A stretch of 64,000 bases of DNA from Bradyrhizobium sp. WSM471 (GCF_000244915.1 NZ_CM001442.1:6572001-6636000), one strand, 5' to 3'. Positions 1 through 8,909 are shown, counted from the stretch's first letter. The notes: generated from the sequence alone by a model not told the origin. Numbers and translations are program-made.

Positions 1-2
1 CC

Positions 3-755
3 TCCTCGCACATGTTCCGCAACCTGATCCCGGCACTGGCCGACAGGTACCACGTGATCGCTCCCGACTATCCCGGATACGGCCAGAGCGAGATGCCACC
101 GCGCGCGACATTCAAGTACACTTTCGACCGTTTCGGCGAGCTTGTCGGCGGCCTGCTCGACCAGCTCGGCGTCACCCGCTATGCGATGTATGTCATGGAT
201 TACGGAGCTCCCGTGGGCTGGCGGCTGGCGCTCAAGAATCCAGAGCGCATCAGCGGCTTGATCGTGCAGAACGGCAACGCCTATGATGAAGGGTTGAAGG
301 AGTTCTGGAATCCGATCAAGCAATACTGGGCCGACGGATCCGAGACCAGCCGGCAGGCATTGATGAAGCTGGTCACGCTGGAAACGACGAAATTCCAGTA
401 CACCGACGGCATGTCCGACGTCAGCCGGATTTCACCCGACAACTGGGTGCAGGATCAGGCGCTGCTCGACCGTCCCGGCAACAGCGACATCCAGATGGAC
501 CTGTTCTACGACTATCGGACCAATTTGCCGCTGTATCCCGCGGTGCAGGCCTACTTCCGCAAGCACAAGCCGCCGACACTGATCGTCTGGGGCAAGAACG
601 ATTTTATCTTCCCCGCCGATGGCGCCCATCCCTACAAACGCGACCTGCCCCAGGTGGAATTTCACCTCATCAACACCGGCCATTTTGCGCTTGAGGACAA
701 GTTCGACGAAATGGTCCCGTTGATCCGCAACTTCCTCTCCCGCAAGATCGCCTGA
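3..755 (+). CDS. Alpha/beta hydrolase, epoxide hydrolase / haloalkane dehalogenase type (5' truncated)
   Basis: The reading frame is open to the left edge, and the residues before the first ATG (Ser-Ser-His at positions 3-11) look like the oxyanion-loop region of an alpha/beta hydrolase, so the true start lies outside the window. Counting from the ATG at 12, the nucleophile elbow reads V-M-D-Y-G-A-P, with Asp about residue 63. An Asp nucleophile, rather than Ser, points to the epoxide hydrolase/haloalkane dehalogenase branch. The C-terminal part has the W-G-K-N-D-F acid motif and the G-H-F-A-L-E catalytic His motif. A substrate cannot be deduced. The next gene follows on the same strand after about 20 bases, so the two may be co-transcribed. 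Confidence 0.85.
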   Translation, partial: SSHMFRNLIPALADRYHVIAPDYPGYGQSEMPPRATFKYTFDRFGELVGGLLDQLGVTRYAMYVMDYGAPVGWRLALKNPERISGLIVQNGNAYDEGLKEFWNPIKQYWADGSETSRQALMKLVTLETTKFQYTDGMSDVSRISPDNWVQDQALLDRPGNSDIQMDLFYDYRTNLPLYPAVQAYFRKHKPPTLIVWGKNDFIFPADGAHPYKRDLPQVEFHLINTGHFALEDKFDEMVPLIRNFLSRKIA

Positions 756-776
756 TTGTCCCGGAAGGAAACGGAC

Positions 777-1223
777 ATGTATGCCGCTCTCGACTGCATG
801 GCCGTTCTGGCGGCCTCAACTCTGTTCGCAACAGCCGCCATCGCCCAAACCGCCAGAGACGCGCGCGGCCCATCGCCGCTGGTCGCAATCGAAAACGAGG
901 CGCCCGCGCGGTTGATCGTCGATCCGCCGCTCGCCGAACAATTGGCGCAGGGTCTCGTCTTCATCCAGTACAGCACGGAGAATCTCCGCGTCGTGCCGGT
1001 GTTCGGCAAGGGCGCGCTCGACGTATCGCCGCGCATCGGCCACGTCCATATCACGGTCGACGATGCGCCATGGCATTTTGTCGATGCCAGTGGCGAGACC
1101 GTGATCGTGGTCGGACTGAAGCCGGGCCCCCACAAGGTTCTGTTGGAGTTGGCCGATCCCACGCACCACGTGATCGACAGCAAGACCGTCAGCTTCGAGA
1201 TTCCAACACCCCTAAAAAAATAG
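777..1223 (+). CDS. Exported small protein, DUF6130-like
   Basis: This 148-residue protein has an N-terminal hydrophobic signal-like segment ending near A-I-A-Q, then a soluble beta-rich domain. The motif G-H-V-H-I-T-V-D-D sits in the middle and a K-P-G-P-H-K-V turn follows, as I remember from DUF6130 family proteins; that family call is from memory. The ATG at 777 is chosen because a GGAAGGAAA ribosome-binding site lies just upstream. A longer TTG start at 756 in the same frame lacks such a site. It follows the hydrolase closely on the same strand. No enzymatic role is known to me. Confidence 0.6.
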   Translation: MYAALDCMAVLAASTLFATAAIAQTARDARGPSPLVAIENEAPARLIVDPPLAEQLAQGLVFIQYSTENLRVVPVFGKGALDVSPRIGHVHITVDDAPWHFVDASGETVIVVGLKPGPHKVLLELADPTHHVIDSKTVSFEIPTPLKK

Positions 1224-1307
1224 CCATCGACCGCGGCGTTTGGCCCGGCTTCACAAAACTGCAATGCGCGGTCCGCATAAGATGTCCTCCGTTAACAGGA
1301 GACGCAC

Positions 1308-2663
1308 ATGCGCGCGACTTTTCTTGGCACCGTCGCAACGATCATTCTTGCCGCGAGCTCCGCGCTCGCACAGAGCGAAGGCGAATTCCCCGCCAAGCTC
1401 GCCGGCCATTTGGTGATGCCGGCTGCCACCTTCATCGACGCGCCGGCTGATGCCCCCGCCGATCTCAAGACATCCGGCAAATACACCACCGGGAAGCGCG
1501 TCGACGCGCTCGGCACGGTGATGGGCAAGTCCTATGAGCGGGCGACCGGCGTATCGTTGCCGTTCAAGGGCCAGCCGTTGCAGGGCCATTCCGGCATCAA
1601 GTCGATGGGCGACGGCACCTTCTGGGTCATCACCGACAACGGCATGGGTGCGCGCGCCAATTCGCCGGATTCGATGCTGTACCTCAACCGCTACAAGATG
1701 GATTGGGTCGGCGGCAAGATCGAGCGGCTGGAAACCGTGTTCCTGCACGATCCCGACAGACGCGTGCCGTTCCGCATCGTGCACGAGGACACCGAGAGGC
1801 GCTATCTCACCGGCTCCGACTTCGACACCGAAGGTTTTCAGATCATCGGCGACACTTTCTGGATCGGAGACGAATTCGGCCCCTATATCCTGAAGGCCGA
1901 CAAGACCGGCAAGATTCTCGGCCTGTTCGAGACGGTCGCCGACGGCAAGCCGGTGCGCTCGCCGGATCACTGGGCGGTGGCGACGCCGGGAGCACCGGGC
2001 GCGACCTACAGCAACGTCAACCTCCGCCGCTCCAAGGGTTATGAGGGCTTCGCCTCCTCGAAAGACGGCAAGTTCCTCTACGGTCTGCTCGAGGGGCCGC
2101 TGTGGAACGCCGAGAAGAAGGACTGGGAGAAGGTCGACGGCAAGGAAGCCTCGCGTATCCTGGAATTCGACGTCGCCGCGGAGAAATTCACCGGCCGCTA
2201 CTGGCAATATGTGTTCGAGCAGAACGGCAATGCCATCGGCGACTTCAACATGATCGATCCGAGCGCCGGCCTGATCATCGAGCGCGACAACGGCGAAGGC
2301 ACGGCCGACAAGGCCTGCCCGCAAGGCACCCGCGGCGAGAACTGCTTCCCTGACGTGGCCAAGTTCAAGCGCGTCTACAAGATCGAGCTCACGGAGGCCA
2401 ATGTCGGCAAGCCCGTGCGCAAGATCGGCTATATCGATCTGATGAAGATCAGGGATCCCGACAAGAAGGCGAAGAAGCCGCTCAATGACGGCGTCTACAC
2501 CTTCCCGTTCTTCACCATCGAGAACGTCGATCGTGTAGACGAAACCCACATCATCGTCGGCAACGACAACAATCTGCCGTTCTCGTCCAGCCGCGATCCC
2601 AACAAGGCCGACGACAACGAGTTCATGCTGCTCGATGTCGCGGATTTTCTGAAGGCGAAGTGA
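1308..2663 (+). CDS. Esterase-like activity of phytase family protein, exported
   Basis: The 451-residue protein starts with a clear Sec signal peptide (cleavage near S-A-L-A-Q) and an AGGAGA ribosome-binding site. The mature part matches the phytase-like / esterase-like family: early G-M-G-A-R and W-V-I-T-D-N-G motifs, F-D-T-E-G-F in the centre, and repeated beta-propeller-type strands with acidic residues. Proteins of this family are periplasmic and are assigned phosphoesterase activity largely by similarity. It is followed by an intergenic repeat element and then a convergent gene, so it is probably transcribed alone. Confidence 0.8.
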   Translation: MRATFLGTVATIILAASSALAQSEGEFPAKLAGHLVMPAATFIDAPADAPADLKTSGKYTTGKRVDALGTVMGKSYERATGVSLPFKGQPLQGHSGIKSMGDGTFWVITDNGMGARANSPDSMLYLNRYKMDWVGGKIERLETVFLHDPDRRVPFRIVHEDTERRYLTGSDFDTEGFQIIGDTFWIGDEFGPYILKADKTGKILGLFETVADGKPVRSPDHWAVATPGAPGATYSNVNLRRSKGYEGFASSKDGKFLYGLLEGPLWNAEKKDWEKVDGKEASRILEFDVAAEKFTGRYWQYVFEQNGNAIGDFNMIDPSAGLIIERDNGEGTADKACPQGTRGENCFPDVAKFKRVYKIELTEANVGKPVRKIGYIDLMKIRDPDKKAKKPLNDGVYTFPFFTIENVDRVDETHIIVGNDNNLPFSSSRDPNKADDNEFMLLDVADFLKAK

Positions 2664-2680
2664 GCCCTGCTCTCTCCTCC

Positions 2681-2812
2681 CCCTCTCCCCGTTCTTACGA
2701 GGAGAGGGTTGGGGTGAGGGGCTCGATCCATGAAGATGGTGAGCGTGCGACTCGCGGAGAGTCCCCCTCACCCGGCGCTTCGCGCCGACCTCTCCCCGCA
2801 AGCGGGGCGAGG
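2681..2812. repeat. Intergenic inverted-repeat (REP-like) element, family C
   Basis: Two hairpins lie back to back between convergent genes. The first pairs CCCTCTCC (2681-2688) with GGAGAGGG (2701-2708). The second is CCTCTCCCCGC / GCGGGGCGAGG at 2789-2812. An outer GGGTGAGGGG / CCCCTCACCC pair links them. This looks like the abundant C/T-rich repeat family of rhizobial intergenic regions and may also end transcription of both neighbours. Confidence 0.7.
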
Positions 2813-2823
2813 TAAAGAACTCC

Positions 2824-4500
2824 CTAACCCGCCGGCACGATCACCATGCTCTTGTCCTTCGGCCAGCGAATGCGCCAGGCGAAATTGATGTCCTTGACCT
2901 CGCCGGGCTTGGCATCGAACGACCATTCCAGCACGCCGCGCTTGTCGCGGATGTTGCTCGCAGTCGGCGGCGTGGTCGCAGGCAACATCTCGACGAGGAT
3001 GTCCTCGCTCTCGCTGACAGGCAACTGATCCTCGATCGCGACCTTGATCGGGAAGTCGTGACCGTTGCGGATTGTGGTCTTGAACGAACGCTCGTCGGTC
3101 TTCGACGTCGTGACCAGGAGACCGGCCGACCCTTCGTTGCGCTTGAGCACCGCGCGCTCGATCCTGACCTTGTCGTCGGCGCCGAAGCCGAGCCGCACGA
3201 TATCGTCCTTGGCCGAAGCCGAGAGCTTGCCGCGGCCGACGAAGGTTCCATCGCGATAGATTGCGACCTTGCCTGGCAACAGGCTCGCGTCGTCGGTCTG
3301 CTTGAAGCTTGCCTCGAGGAAGGCGGTGGGATCCATCACCGGTGCCGCGCGCACCATGAGATCGGCGGGCACGGTCATCGAGGCGATGCGCAGGCTCTTG
3401 GCGCCCTCGGCTGCGCCGAGGTTGACGCGGCCAGGAATCTTGTAGGTGGCCTGGAAATCGCCGATTTCGGCGACCGCCTGCTGTTCTTCGGCGCGCTCGC
3501 GGATATCCTCGGCCGCCTTGGCCGCGGACGTTTCGATCTTTCGCTGCTGCATTGGCGCCGCCGCAGGCATTGCCGAATCCGAAAGCGAACCCAGCGCTCG
3601 CGGCCTCGGCACCTGCGGATATTGTGCGACCAGCGAATTCAGCTCCGGCGCGCTGCCGCCGCGGCCGATGCGGACCGTGGAGACGCCGAGCGTGACGTTG
3701 GACCAGTCCTCGCCGGTCGATTGCGTGACTTCGGCGCGGCGGACAAGCTCGAGCTGCGGTTTGCGGTCCTTGGCACCGGTGTCGAGGCGGGCGTCGTAGA
3801 GCGGCAGCCAGCGCGCATTGCGCACATTATAGGTGACCCTCAACGTCGCCTTGGTTGCTGCCGGGGCGGCGATGTCCATGCGGACTTCGAGCTTGCTCGG
3901 CGGCTTGGCCTTGCGCTCGACTTCGAGCTGGCCGATCTGCCGATCGATCTCGCGCATCTTGCGCGTGGCGTCGCGAACGGCGGTATCGGCGCTCGCAATT
4001 TCCTCGCCGACGGTGGCAAAGGCCGTGCGCCATTCGGCAATCGGCCGCGCCTCGCCCTTGTCGCCGATGCCCGCGGGCGACGCTTCCGCAAAATGCTCCG
4101 CGAATTTGCGCCGCGCATTGGCCGAGTCGATCGCGCCTTGCAGGTCGGCGCGCTGGTCGTTCAGCGCCTCGATGCGCTTGTCCAGCTCCGGCAAATTGAC
4201 CGGCGCCGCACGTGGCGTGCGCGCATCGATCGTGCCGATGGTGAGCTTCGTTCCCCCCTCGCCCTCCACCCGGATCGACGAGGTGTCGAGACCAAGCGGG
4301 AAGTCCTTGGCAATGAGCGTCGAGTCACCAGACGGCAGGTCCACCGCGATGACGCGGGTCACGGTCGCGCCATCGGGGTAAACGGTGACGGTATCGATGG
4401 CCGATGTGGCGTCCAATTCGGCGGCCCATGACGGCGACGCGAATGCCGTGGTCACCAGAACCAGGCTCGTCGTTGCCAAACATTTTGCGGTGATGCGCAT
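2824..4500 (-). CDS. DUF4139 domain-containing protein (MuiA-like), exported
   Basis: This 558-residue protein has a signal peptide (cleavage near S-W-A-A-E), an N-terminal domain with the T-V-Y-P-D-G-A-T-V-T-R motif typical of the N-terminal DUF4140 part, a coiled-coil centre rich in Glu/Arg/Lys (roughly residues 95-210), and a C-terminal DUF4139 beta domain ending with W-S-F-D-A-K-P-G-E. The family is sometimes annotated as mucoidy inhibitor A, but its biochemical role is unclear. The start at 4500 is chosen over an in-frame ATG at 4521 because GGAGGAGGGAC lies at the right distance before it. An Ala/Glu-rich stretch in the middle is likely flexible. Confidence 0.8.
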   Translation of the reverse strand: MRITAKCLATTSLVLVTTAFASPSWAAELDATSAIDTVTVYPDGATVTRVIAVDLPSGDSTLIAKDFPLGLDTSSIRVEGEGGTKLTIGTIDARTPRAAPVNLPELDKRIEALNDQRADLQGAIDSANARRKFAEHFAEASPAGIGDKGEARPIAEWRTAFATVGEEIASADTAVRDATRKMREIDRQIGQLEVERKAKPPSKLEVRMDIAAPAATKATLRVTYNVRNARWLPLYDARLDTGAKDRKPQLELVRRAEVTQSTGEDWSNVTLGVSTVRIGRGGSAPELNSLVAQYPQVPRPRALGSLSDSAMPAAAPMQQRKIETSAAKAAEDIRERAEEQQAVAEIGDFQATYKIPGRVNLGAAEGAKSLRIASMTVPADLMVRAAPVMDPTAFLEASFKQTDDASLLPGKVAIYRDGTFVGRGKLSASAKDDIVRLGFGADDKVRIERAVLKRNEGSAGLLVTTSKTDERSFKTTIRNGHDFPIKVAIEDQLPVSESEDILVEMLPATTPPTASNIRDKRGVLEWSFDAKPGEVKDINFAWRIRWPKDKSMVIVPAG

Positions 4501-4668
4501 CAAGTCCCTCCTCCAAGTCATCGCCGCCGCCAGCCGGACGCGCGATCCAATGCCTCGCCAACTTGGTTGGACGCGGCAGGGAAGGAACTGGTTCGATTGG
4601 GGTTTCCGTGGGGCGCCGCCGCGGCGGCAGCAAGGCCCGGAACGTGTCGGCGTCCCGCGACGGAGCCC

Positions 4669-5289
4669 TTAATCCTGAGGGGACGAACCCTGCCCGAAGA
4701 TGCGGCGAAGCAGGTCTGTCACGTTCCTGGCGCCCGCCTTCTTCAGAATGCCGGCGCGATAGCCTTCGACCGTGCGTGCGCTCAGATGCATGCGCCGGGC
4801 GATCTCCTTGTTGGTCAGGCCGGCGGCCAGATGCTCGAGCACGTCGCCTTCGCGCACAGTCAGAGGTTCGCAGCCGGGCAGCCAGCGCTGCCGGTTGGAG
4901 CCGGGCTGTGCGAACTCGTCGATCGCGGCATCGATCCGGTCGACGAGGTCGCGGGTGCGGAACGGCTTCTCGATGAAGTCGGCCGCGCCGCTCCTGATGG
5001 CGTCCACCGCCATGGCGATACTGCCGTTTGTTGCGGTCACCAGCACCGGCGCCATGCAGTTTTCCTCACGCAGGCGCTTGAGCACATCGAGACCGGAGCG
5101 ATCGGGCGGCATCTCCAGCAGCACGCAGGCCGGCATCCGGGCCCTGGCTTCCGAGAGCAGAGACGCACCGTCGGCGAAGCAGATCACGTTGTATGCGCTC
5201 TGTTGGAGCGCGGTGGACAATTGTTCGCGGGAGGCGGCATCGGTGTCGATGACGAATACCTCACCCTTGGAAAGCATGTTCCCCGGCAT
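4669..5289 (-). CDS. LuxR/FixJ-type response regulator with altered phospho-acceptor
   Basis: This 206-residue protein has a receiver domain (about 10-125) and a C-terminal LuxR-type helix-turn-helix (about 143-195: L-T-V-R-E, then N-K-E-I-A-R and the S-A-R-T-V-E-G-Y recognition segment). Thr85 and Lys108 (E-K-P-F) of the receiver are conserved. The aspartate expected at the end of beta-3 is Glu59 (V-L-L-E-M), and the acidic pocket reads D-T-D rather than D-D/D-E. It is therefore probably not a standard phospho-switch and may be locked on or controlled another way. No histidine kinase is adjacent. The start at 5289 is tentative; an ATG at 5277 preceded by GGGGA is possible. It is divergent from the AraC gene. 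Confidence 0.85.
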   Translation of the reverse strand: MPGNMLSKGEVFVIDTDAASREQLSTALQQSAYNVICFADGASLLSEARARMPACVLLEMPPDRSGLDVLKRLREENCMAPVLVTATNGSIAMAVDAIRSGAADFIEKPFRTRDLVDRIDAAIDEFAQPGSNRQRWLPGCEPLTVREGDVLEHLAAGLTNKEIARRMHLSARTVEGYRAGILKKAGARNVTDLLRRIFGQGSSPQD

Positions 5290-5492
5290 AATTCCGATCC
5301 AGCAATGTCTTTGGTCAAATGGTCCGAGACGGCAGCGGGGCCTCGTCGCGCCGCGCCGTCATATGCACGGCATTCACGCCCGTGCTTCGGTTTCACTTAT
5401 GTATGTTCCACCCGGTTCCCGGATTTGACGGATCGGGACATAAACTTTACATTTCGGGACATCTGCGGGAATGGCTGGCAGGACCGGTTCGC

Positions 5493-6521
5493 ATGACCGA
5501 CCTCATTCGCAGCGCGGGCTTGAGCTATTACCCGGAGGTCGCCCGGTCGGTCGGGCTCGACCCCAGACAGATGATGCGCAAGGTGAGGCTGCCGCTGGCC
5601 TGCCTCGACAAGCCCGATACGCCCATTGCTGTCACCGGCCTGCGACGTCTGCTCGAATTGTCGGCGGAGGCGTCCGGAGCCGAAGATTTCGGCTTGCGGC
5701 TTGCCGAGCGCGGCGGGCTGACCAATTTCGGCGCGGTCGGCCTGATCGTGCGCGAACAGGCGACCGTTGGTGAAGCCATCGAGGCCTTCTCGCGCTTCAT
5801 CCCGATCCACCACGACGGCATGAAGCTGGACGTCACCCGCGACAAGCAGACCGTGACCGTCACGCTGCACCTGCGCGGCCGACAGCCGACCGCGCCACGC
5901 CAGTCGATCGACATGGCGCTCGGCAGCGTCCATCGCATCATCCAGTCGCTGTTCGGCAGCGATTGGCGGCCGCAGGAAGTGCACCTGCATTATCCTCCGC
6001 CGCACGACCGCAAGCGCTACCGCGAGTTCTACGGCTGCCGTGTGACCTTCAACGCGGAGGACGATTCGATCCTGTTGTCGGCACACGACATGGAGCGCCG
6101 GATCCCGAGCGCACATCCGCTGATCGCGAGCTATCTACGCAAGCGGATCGAGGCGATCGAGACGCGGCCGGCAAGCTGGGAGGAGAAGGTCGACGAGGTC
6201 GTGCGTCTCCTGCTCGCCGGCGGCGACTGCACGGTCGAGCGCGTGGCCGAGCACCTTGCCTGCACCCGCCGCACCATCCACCGCCACCTCGCCGAAGCCG
6301 GCACCAGCTTCTCGGCCATTCTCGACGCGCAGCGCGCCGATCTCGTGGTCCAGCTGATCGACGACCCCGGCCGGCCACTGGCCGACATCGCCGTGCAGCT
6401 CGGCTTCTCGGCACAGAGCGCCATGGCCCGCTGGTTCCGCGGCCATTTCGGCTGCACCATCACCGCATGGCGCAAAGGCGTCAGGCCATTGGAATCACCG
6501 ACCGTGGCGACCACGGCTTGA
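5493..6521 (+). CDS. AraC family transcriptional regulator
   Basis: The 342-residue protein has an N-terminal ligand-binding region of the arabinose-binding-like type (about residues 20-210), also seen in OruR/ArgR-type AraC proteins. Its C-terminal domain is a double helix-turn-helix (about 240-335), with C-T-R-R-T-I-H-R-H-L in the first helix pair and the conserved A-D-I-A-V-Q-L-G-F-S signature in the second. The open frame extends upstream to 5319, but the N-terminal extension is unlike the family. The ATG at 5493 gives the usual length and has AGGA upstream. The ligand is unknown. The neighbouring divergent response regulator may share its promoter region. Confidence 0.85.
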   Translation: MTDLIRSAGLSYYPEVARSVGLDPRQMMRKVRLPLACLDKPDTPIAVTGLRRLLELSAEASGAEDFGLRLAERGGLTNFGAVGLIVREQATVGEAIEAFSRFIPIHHDGMKLDVTRDKQTVTVTLHLRGRQPTAPRQSIDMALGSVHRIIQSLFGSDWRPQEVHLHYPPPHDRKRYREFYGCRVTFNAEDDSILLSAHDMERRIPSAHPLIASYLRKRIEAIETRPASWEEKVDEVVRLLLAGGDCTVERVAEHLACTRRTIHRHLAEAGTSFSAILDAQRADLVVQLIDDPGRPLADIAVQLGFSAQSAMARWFRGHFGCTITAWRKGVRPLESPTVATTA

Positions 6522-6523
6522 AT

Positions 6524-7735
6524 TCAGCGTGCCGGGACAGGCACGCCCATGATGGCGAGGGCGCGGCGACGGCTGCCGGCGAGCAGCGGCCCGAACGCAA
6601 GGGCAAAGCCGAGGAACGCAACGATCCAGCCGCAGGCGGCAATGTGCAGCAACGCGTCGCTTTGCGCAGGCCAAACCACCGCCGCGATCCGCGCCAGCGC
6701 CGCCACGATGATCGCACCGTAAATGGCTTGTGTCGCCGGCGAAGCCGTCAGCGCCTGTCCGGTATGGCCGAGACTCGCACGGCTCATCACCGCGAGCGTC
6801 ATGGTTCCGGCCGCGCCCGCCATCCAAGCGTGGATGCCCGCGCTCGGCGGCAACGCGCCGAAGACGGCAAGAGCATGCAGGAGGAAGCCGAGCGGCACGA
6901 AGACATAGCCGACATGGAGGATCAGGAGCAGCCGCTCGCGGAATGTGCGGTCACCGGCCCAGCGCGCAAGCCGCACCAGATGGAGCCCGCCGACGACCGC
7001 CATCACCACGCCGGTGAAGGTGCTCAACGGCGCGATGATCCATGAGACGAGCGCCAGCGCGCTGCACCCGATCACCACCCCGTCAAAACGCCCGAACGGC
7101 ACCGGGAGGCGGCCGGGGTTGAACTTGACTAGCCAGTTGCGGGTGAAGCTCGGGATGATGCGGCCGCCGATCAGCGAGATCATCACAACGACCACGCCGA
7201 TGCCGACGCGGATGCCGACATCGGCCGCACCCGCATCATGCGCTTCGAGATGGAAGGCTACATTGCCGGCGAGCAGCACGAGTACCAGCACCACGACCGG
7301 CAGGTTGCGCCAGTTGCCTCCGGCGATGATCTCGCGCGTTGCAGCGGCGACGACCAGCGTCAGGAAGGCGGCATCGACGGCAAGCGCGAACGCCCAGCCG
7401 ATATCGGCGGACAGCGTCACCGCGACCCGGCCGGCGAGCCAGACCGCCAGCAGCGCGCCCAAGGACGTCCCCTGGATCGGCAGCCGCCCGGTCCAGTTCG
7501 GGATCGCCGTGAACAGGAAGCCCGTGATCACCGCCGGCAGGAAGCCGTAGAGCATCTCATGGACGTGCCAGTCGCGCGGCGCGAAAGCGGAGCTCACCGA
7601 CAATTCGCCGTAGAACATCGGCAGCCAGGCCAGGATCGAAAGCCCTGCCTGGATCGCGGCGAGCAGGAAAAAGGGCCGAAAGCTGTTCGCAAACAACGGC
7701 CAGCCCTCAAAGTTGCGGGATCGGGCGCCAGCCAT
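6524..7735 (-). CDS. nnrS: NnrS family protein
   Basis: This is a 403-residue polytopic membrane protein with about 12 hydrophobic segments. Characteristic NnrS motifs are visible: F-R-P-F-F-L near the N-terminus, W-H-V-H-E-M-L-Y-G-F, I-P-N-W-T-G-R, and a later I-P-S-F-T-R-N-W segment. NnrS is a haem- and copper-containing inner-membrane protein that protects against nitric oxide and related stress; that role is family knowledge. It is divergent from an nnrR-type regulator, and a perfect FNR/NnrR-like palindrome at 7799-7812 sits about 70 bases before its start. This supports induction by NO or low oxygen together with nirK. Confidence 0.93.
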   Translation of the reverse strand: MAGARSRNFEGWPLFANSFRPFFLLAAIQAGLSILAWLPMFYGELSVSSAFAPRDWHVHEMLYGFLPAVITGFLFTAIPNWTGRLPIQGTSLGALLAVWLAGRVAVTLSADIGWAFALAVDAAFLTLVVAAATREIIAGGNWRNLPVVVLVLVLLAGNVAFHLEAHDAGAADVGIRVGIGVVVVMISLIGGRIIPSFTRNWLVKFNPGRLPVPFGRFDGVVIGCSALALVSWIIAPLSTFTGVVMAVVGGLHLVRLARWAGDRTFRERLLLILHVGYVFVPLGFLLHALAVFGALPPSAGIHAWMAGAAGTMTLAVMSRASLGHTGQALTASPATQAIYGAIIVAALARIAAVVWPAQSDALLHIAACGWIVAFLGFALAFGPLLAGSRRRALAIMGVPVPAR

Positions 7736-7798
7736 GGGTCAACTCCAGTCGATTCAAATCGTCGCCTGGAAAAATACTGCCGTCCGGCCTGCTCGTTT

Positions 7799-7812
7799 TT
7801 GCGCTATCGCAA
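7799..7812. promoter_or_regulatory. FNR/NnrR/FixK-type operator between nnrS and nnrR
   Basis: The 14-mer TTGCG-CTAT-CGCAA is a perfect inverted repeat with a 4-base spacer, the geometry of FNR-family sites. It fits the TTGCG half-site used by NnrR proteins and the broader TTG(A/C)-N6-(T/G)CAA FixK pattern. Its centre is 58.5 bases before the nnrR ATG and about 70 bases before the nnrS ATG, so it could serve both. Confidence 0.75.
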
Positions 7813-7863
7813 ACACCCTGACGATTGCAGGTGTCATCACACTTCCAGCGCCAAGGAGGCAGA

Positions 7864-8574
7864 ATGGCCAAGGTCGACACATCGCTGGTTGCGCATTTGC
7901 CGCTGTTTGGCGGTGTCAAGCCGGAGGACCTCGAGGAGATCCTGCGCGAGGCCCGCTCGGCGCGCTATCCCAAGAACAGCGCCATTTTCGAGCAGGGCGC
8001 GGACGCGCAATCGTTCTTCCTGCTGCTGCACGGCCATGTTCGCGCGGCCAAGACCACACCGACCGGCGAGCAGATCGTGGTGCGATATGTCGCGCCAGGC
8101 GAAACGTTCGGTCTCGCGATGGCGATCGGAGCCGCGCGCTATCCGGCCACGGCGATCGCGGTCGACGACAGCGTCGCCCTGATCTGGCCGACCTCGGCCT
8201 GGCCGCGGCTGGTCGAGCGATTTCCCTCGCTCGCCGCCAACACGCTCCAGACTGTCGGCACGCGGCTCCAGGAGAGCCACACCCGGATCCTGGAAATGTC
8301 GACCCAGCAGGTCGAGCAGCGCGTCGCGCATGCGCTGCTGCGCCTCGCCAAACAATCCGGCAAGAAGCTCGACCGCGGCATCGAGATCGACTTCCCGATC
8401 AGCCGCCAGGACATCGCGCAGATGACCGGCACCACGCTGCACACCGTGAGCCGCATCCTGAGCGGCTGGGAACAGCAGGGGCTGGTCGAAAGCGGCCGTC
8501 AGCGCATCATCCTGCGCGATCCGCATGGGATCGTCGTGCTGGCGGAGCGGAGCCCGGAAAGCGGCGCGGCATAG
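7864..8574 (+). CDS. nnrR: Crp/Fnr family regulator, NnrR type
   Basis: The 236-residue protein has an N-terminal cyclic-nucleotide-binding fold (about 10-125), a long dimerisation helix, and a Crp-type helix-turn-helix at about 179-207 with recognition helix T-L-H-T-V-S-R-I-L. The S-R pair matches FNR-type DNA reading. There is no cysteine anywhere, so it cannot carry an FNR-type iron-sulfur cluster. That fits NnrR/DNR proteins, which respond to nitric oxide. The ATG at 7864 is chosen because AGGAGG lies directly upstream; a longer in-frame ATG at 7825 lacks this. Its position between nnrS and the nirK genes supports the NnrR assignment, although a FixK-like role cannot be excluded by sequence alone. 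Confidence 0.85.
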   Translation: MAKVDTSLVAHLPLFGGVKPEDLEEILREARSARYPKNSAIFEQGADAQSFFLLLHGHVRAAKTTPTGEQIVVRYVAPGETFGLAMAIGAARYPATAIAVDDSVALIWPTSAWPRLVERFPSLAANTLQTVGTRLQESHTRILEMSTQQVEQRVAHALLRLAKQSGKKLDRGIEIDFPISRQDIAQMTGTTLHTVSRILSGWEQQGLVESGRQRIILRDPHGIVVLAERSPESGAA

Positions 8575-8660
8575 GCCAGGGTTGAGGGTCGCTTCCACTT
8601 ACGGCGAAAGCGCCCCTCACCCGGGAATCCGCGCGCGGCCCGCACGAATTCCAGACCGCT

Positions 8661-8858
8661 TCACGCCGGCACGTGCTCGCACAGCGCGGCGAGGAATTGG
8701 TCGCGATCGATGCCATGCTCGCGGCAGGCGTCATCGACCGTGTGAAAGGTTGCGATCGGACAGCCCACGCAAGCCATCCTGAAGGCGAGAAACACCCGGA
8801 TCGTGTGCGGCGCCGTGCGCATGATGTCATCGACCAGATCGTCGGATCCAAAAGGCAT
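8661..8858 (-). CDS. DUF1858 domain-containing small protein
   Basis: This 65-residue protein is a single helical DUF1858 domain with a conserved C-V-G-C pair (Cys30 and Cys33), R-V-F-L-A-F upstream of it, and a C-terminal D-R-D-Q-F-L-A-A-L helix. Such proteins are often annotated as disulfide-oxidoreductase-like, and the domain also appears fused to or near hybrid-cluster and nitrosative-stress proteins; its real function is not established. The start at 8858 follows a CGGAG ribosome-binding site and removes an unconserved N-terminal extension of 26 residues. An FNR-like palindrome lies 58 bases upstream, the same distance as in front of nnrR. Confidence 0.8.
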   Translation of the reverse strand: MPFGSDDLVDDIMRTAPHTIRVFLAFRMACVGCPIATFHTVDDACREHGIDRDQFLAALCEHVPA

Positions 8859-8909
8859 GGACAACAACTCCGTTCGGAAACCACGATAGCGGAGCGGGCT
8901 GTGGTTTCT

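Noticed and set aside
1251..2801. 516-codon open frame antisense to the phytase-like gene
   Set aside because: It is the mirror of a well-supported gene in GC-rich DNA, has no ribosome-binding site and no recognisable domain.
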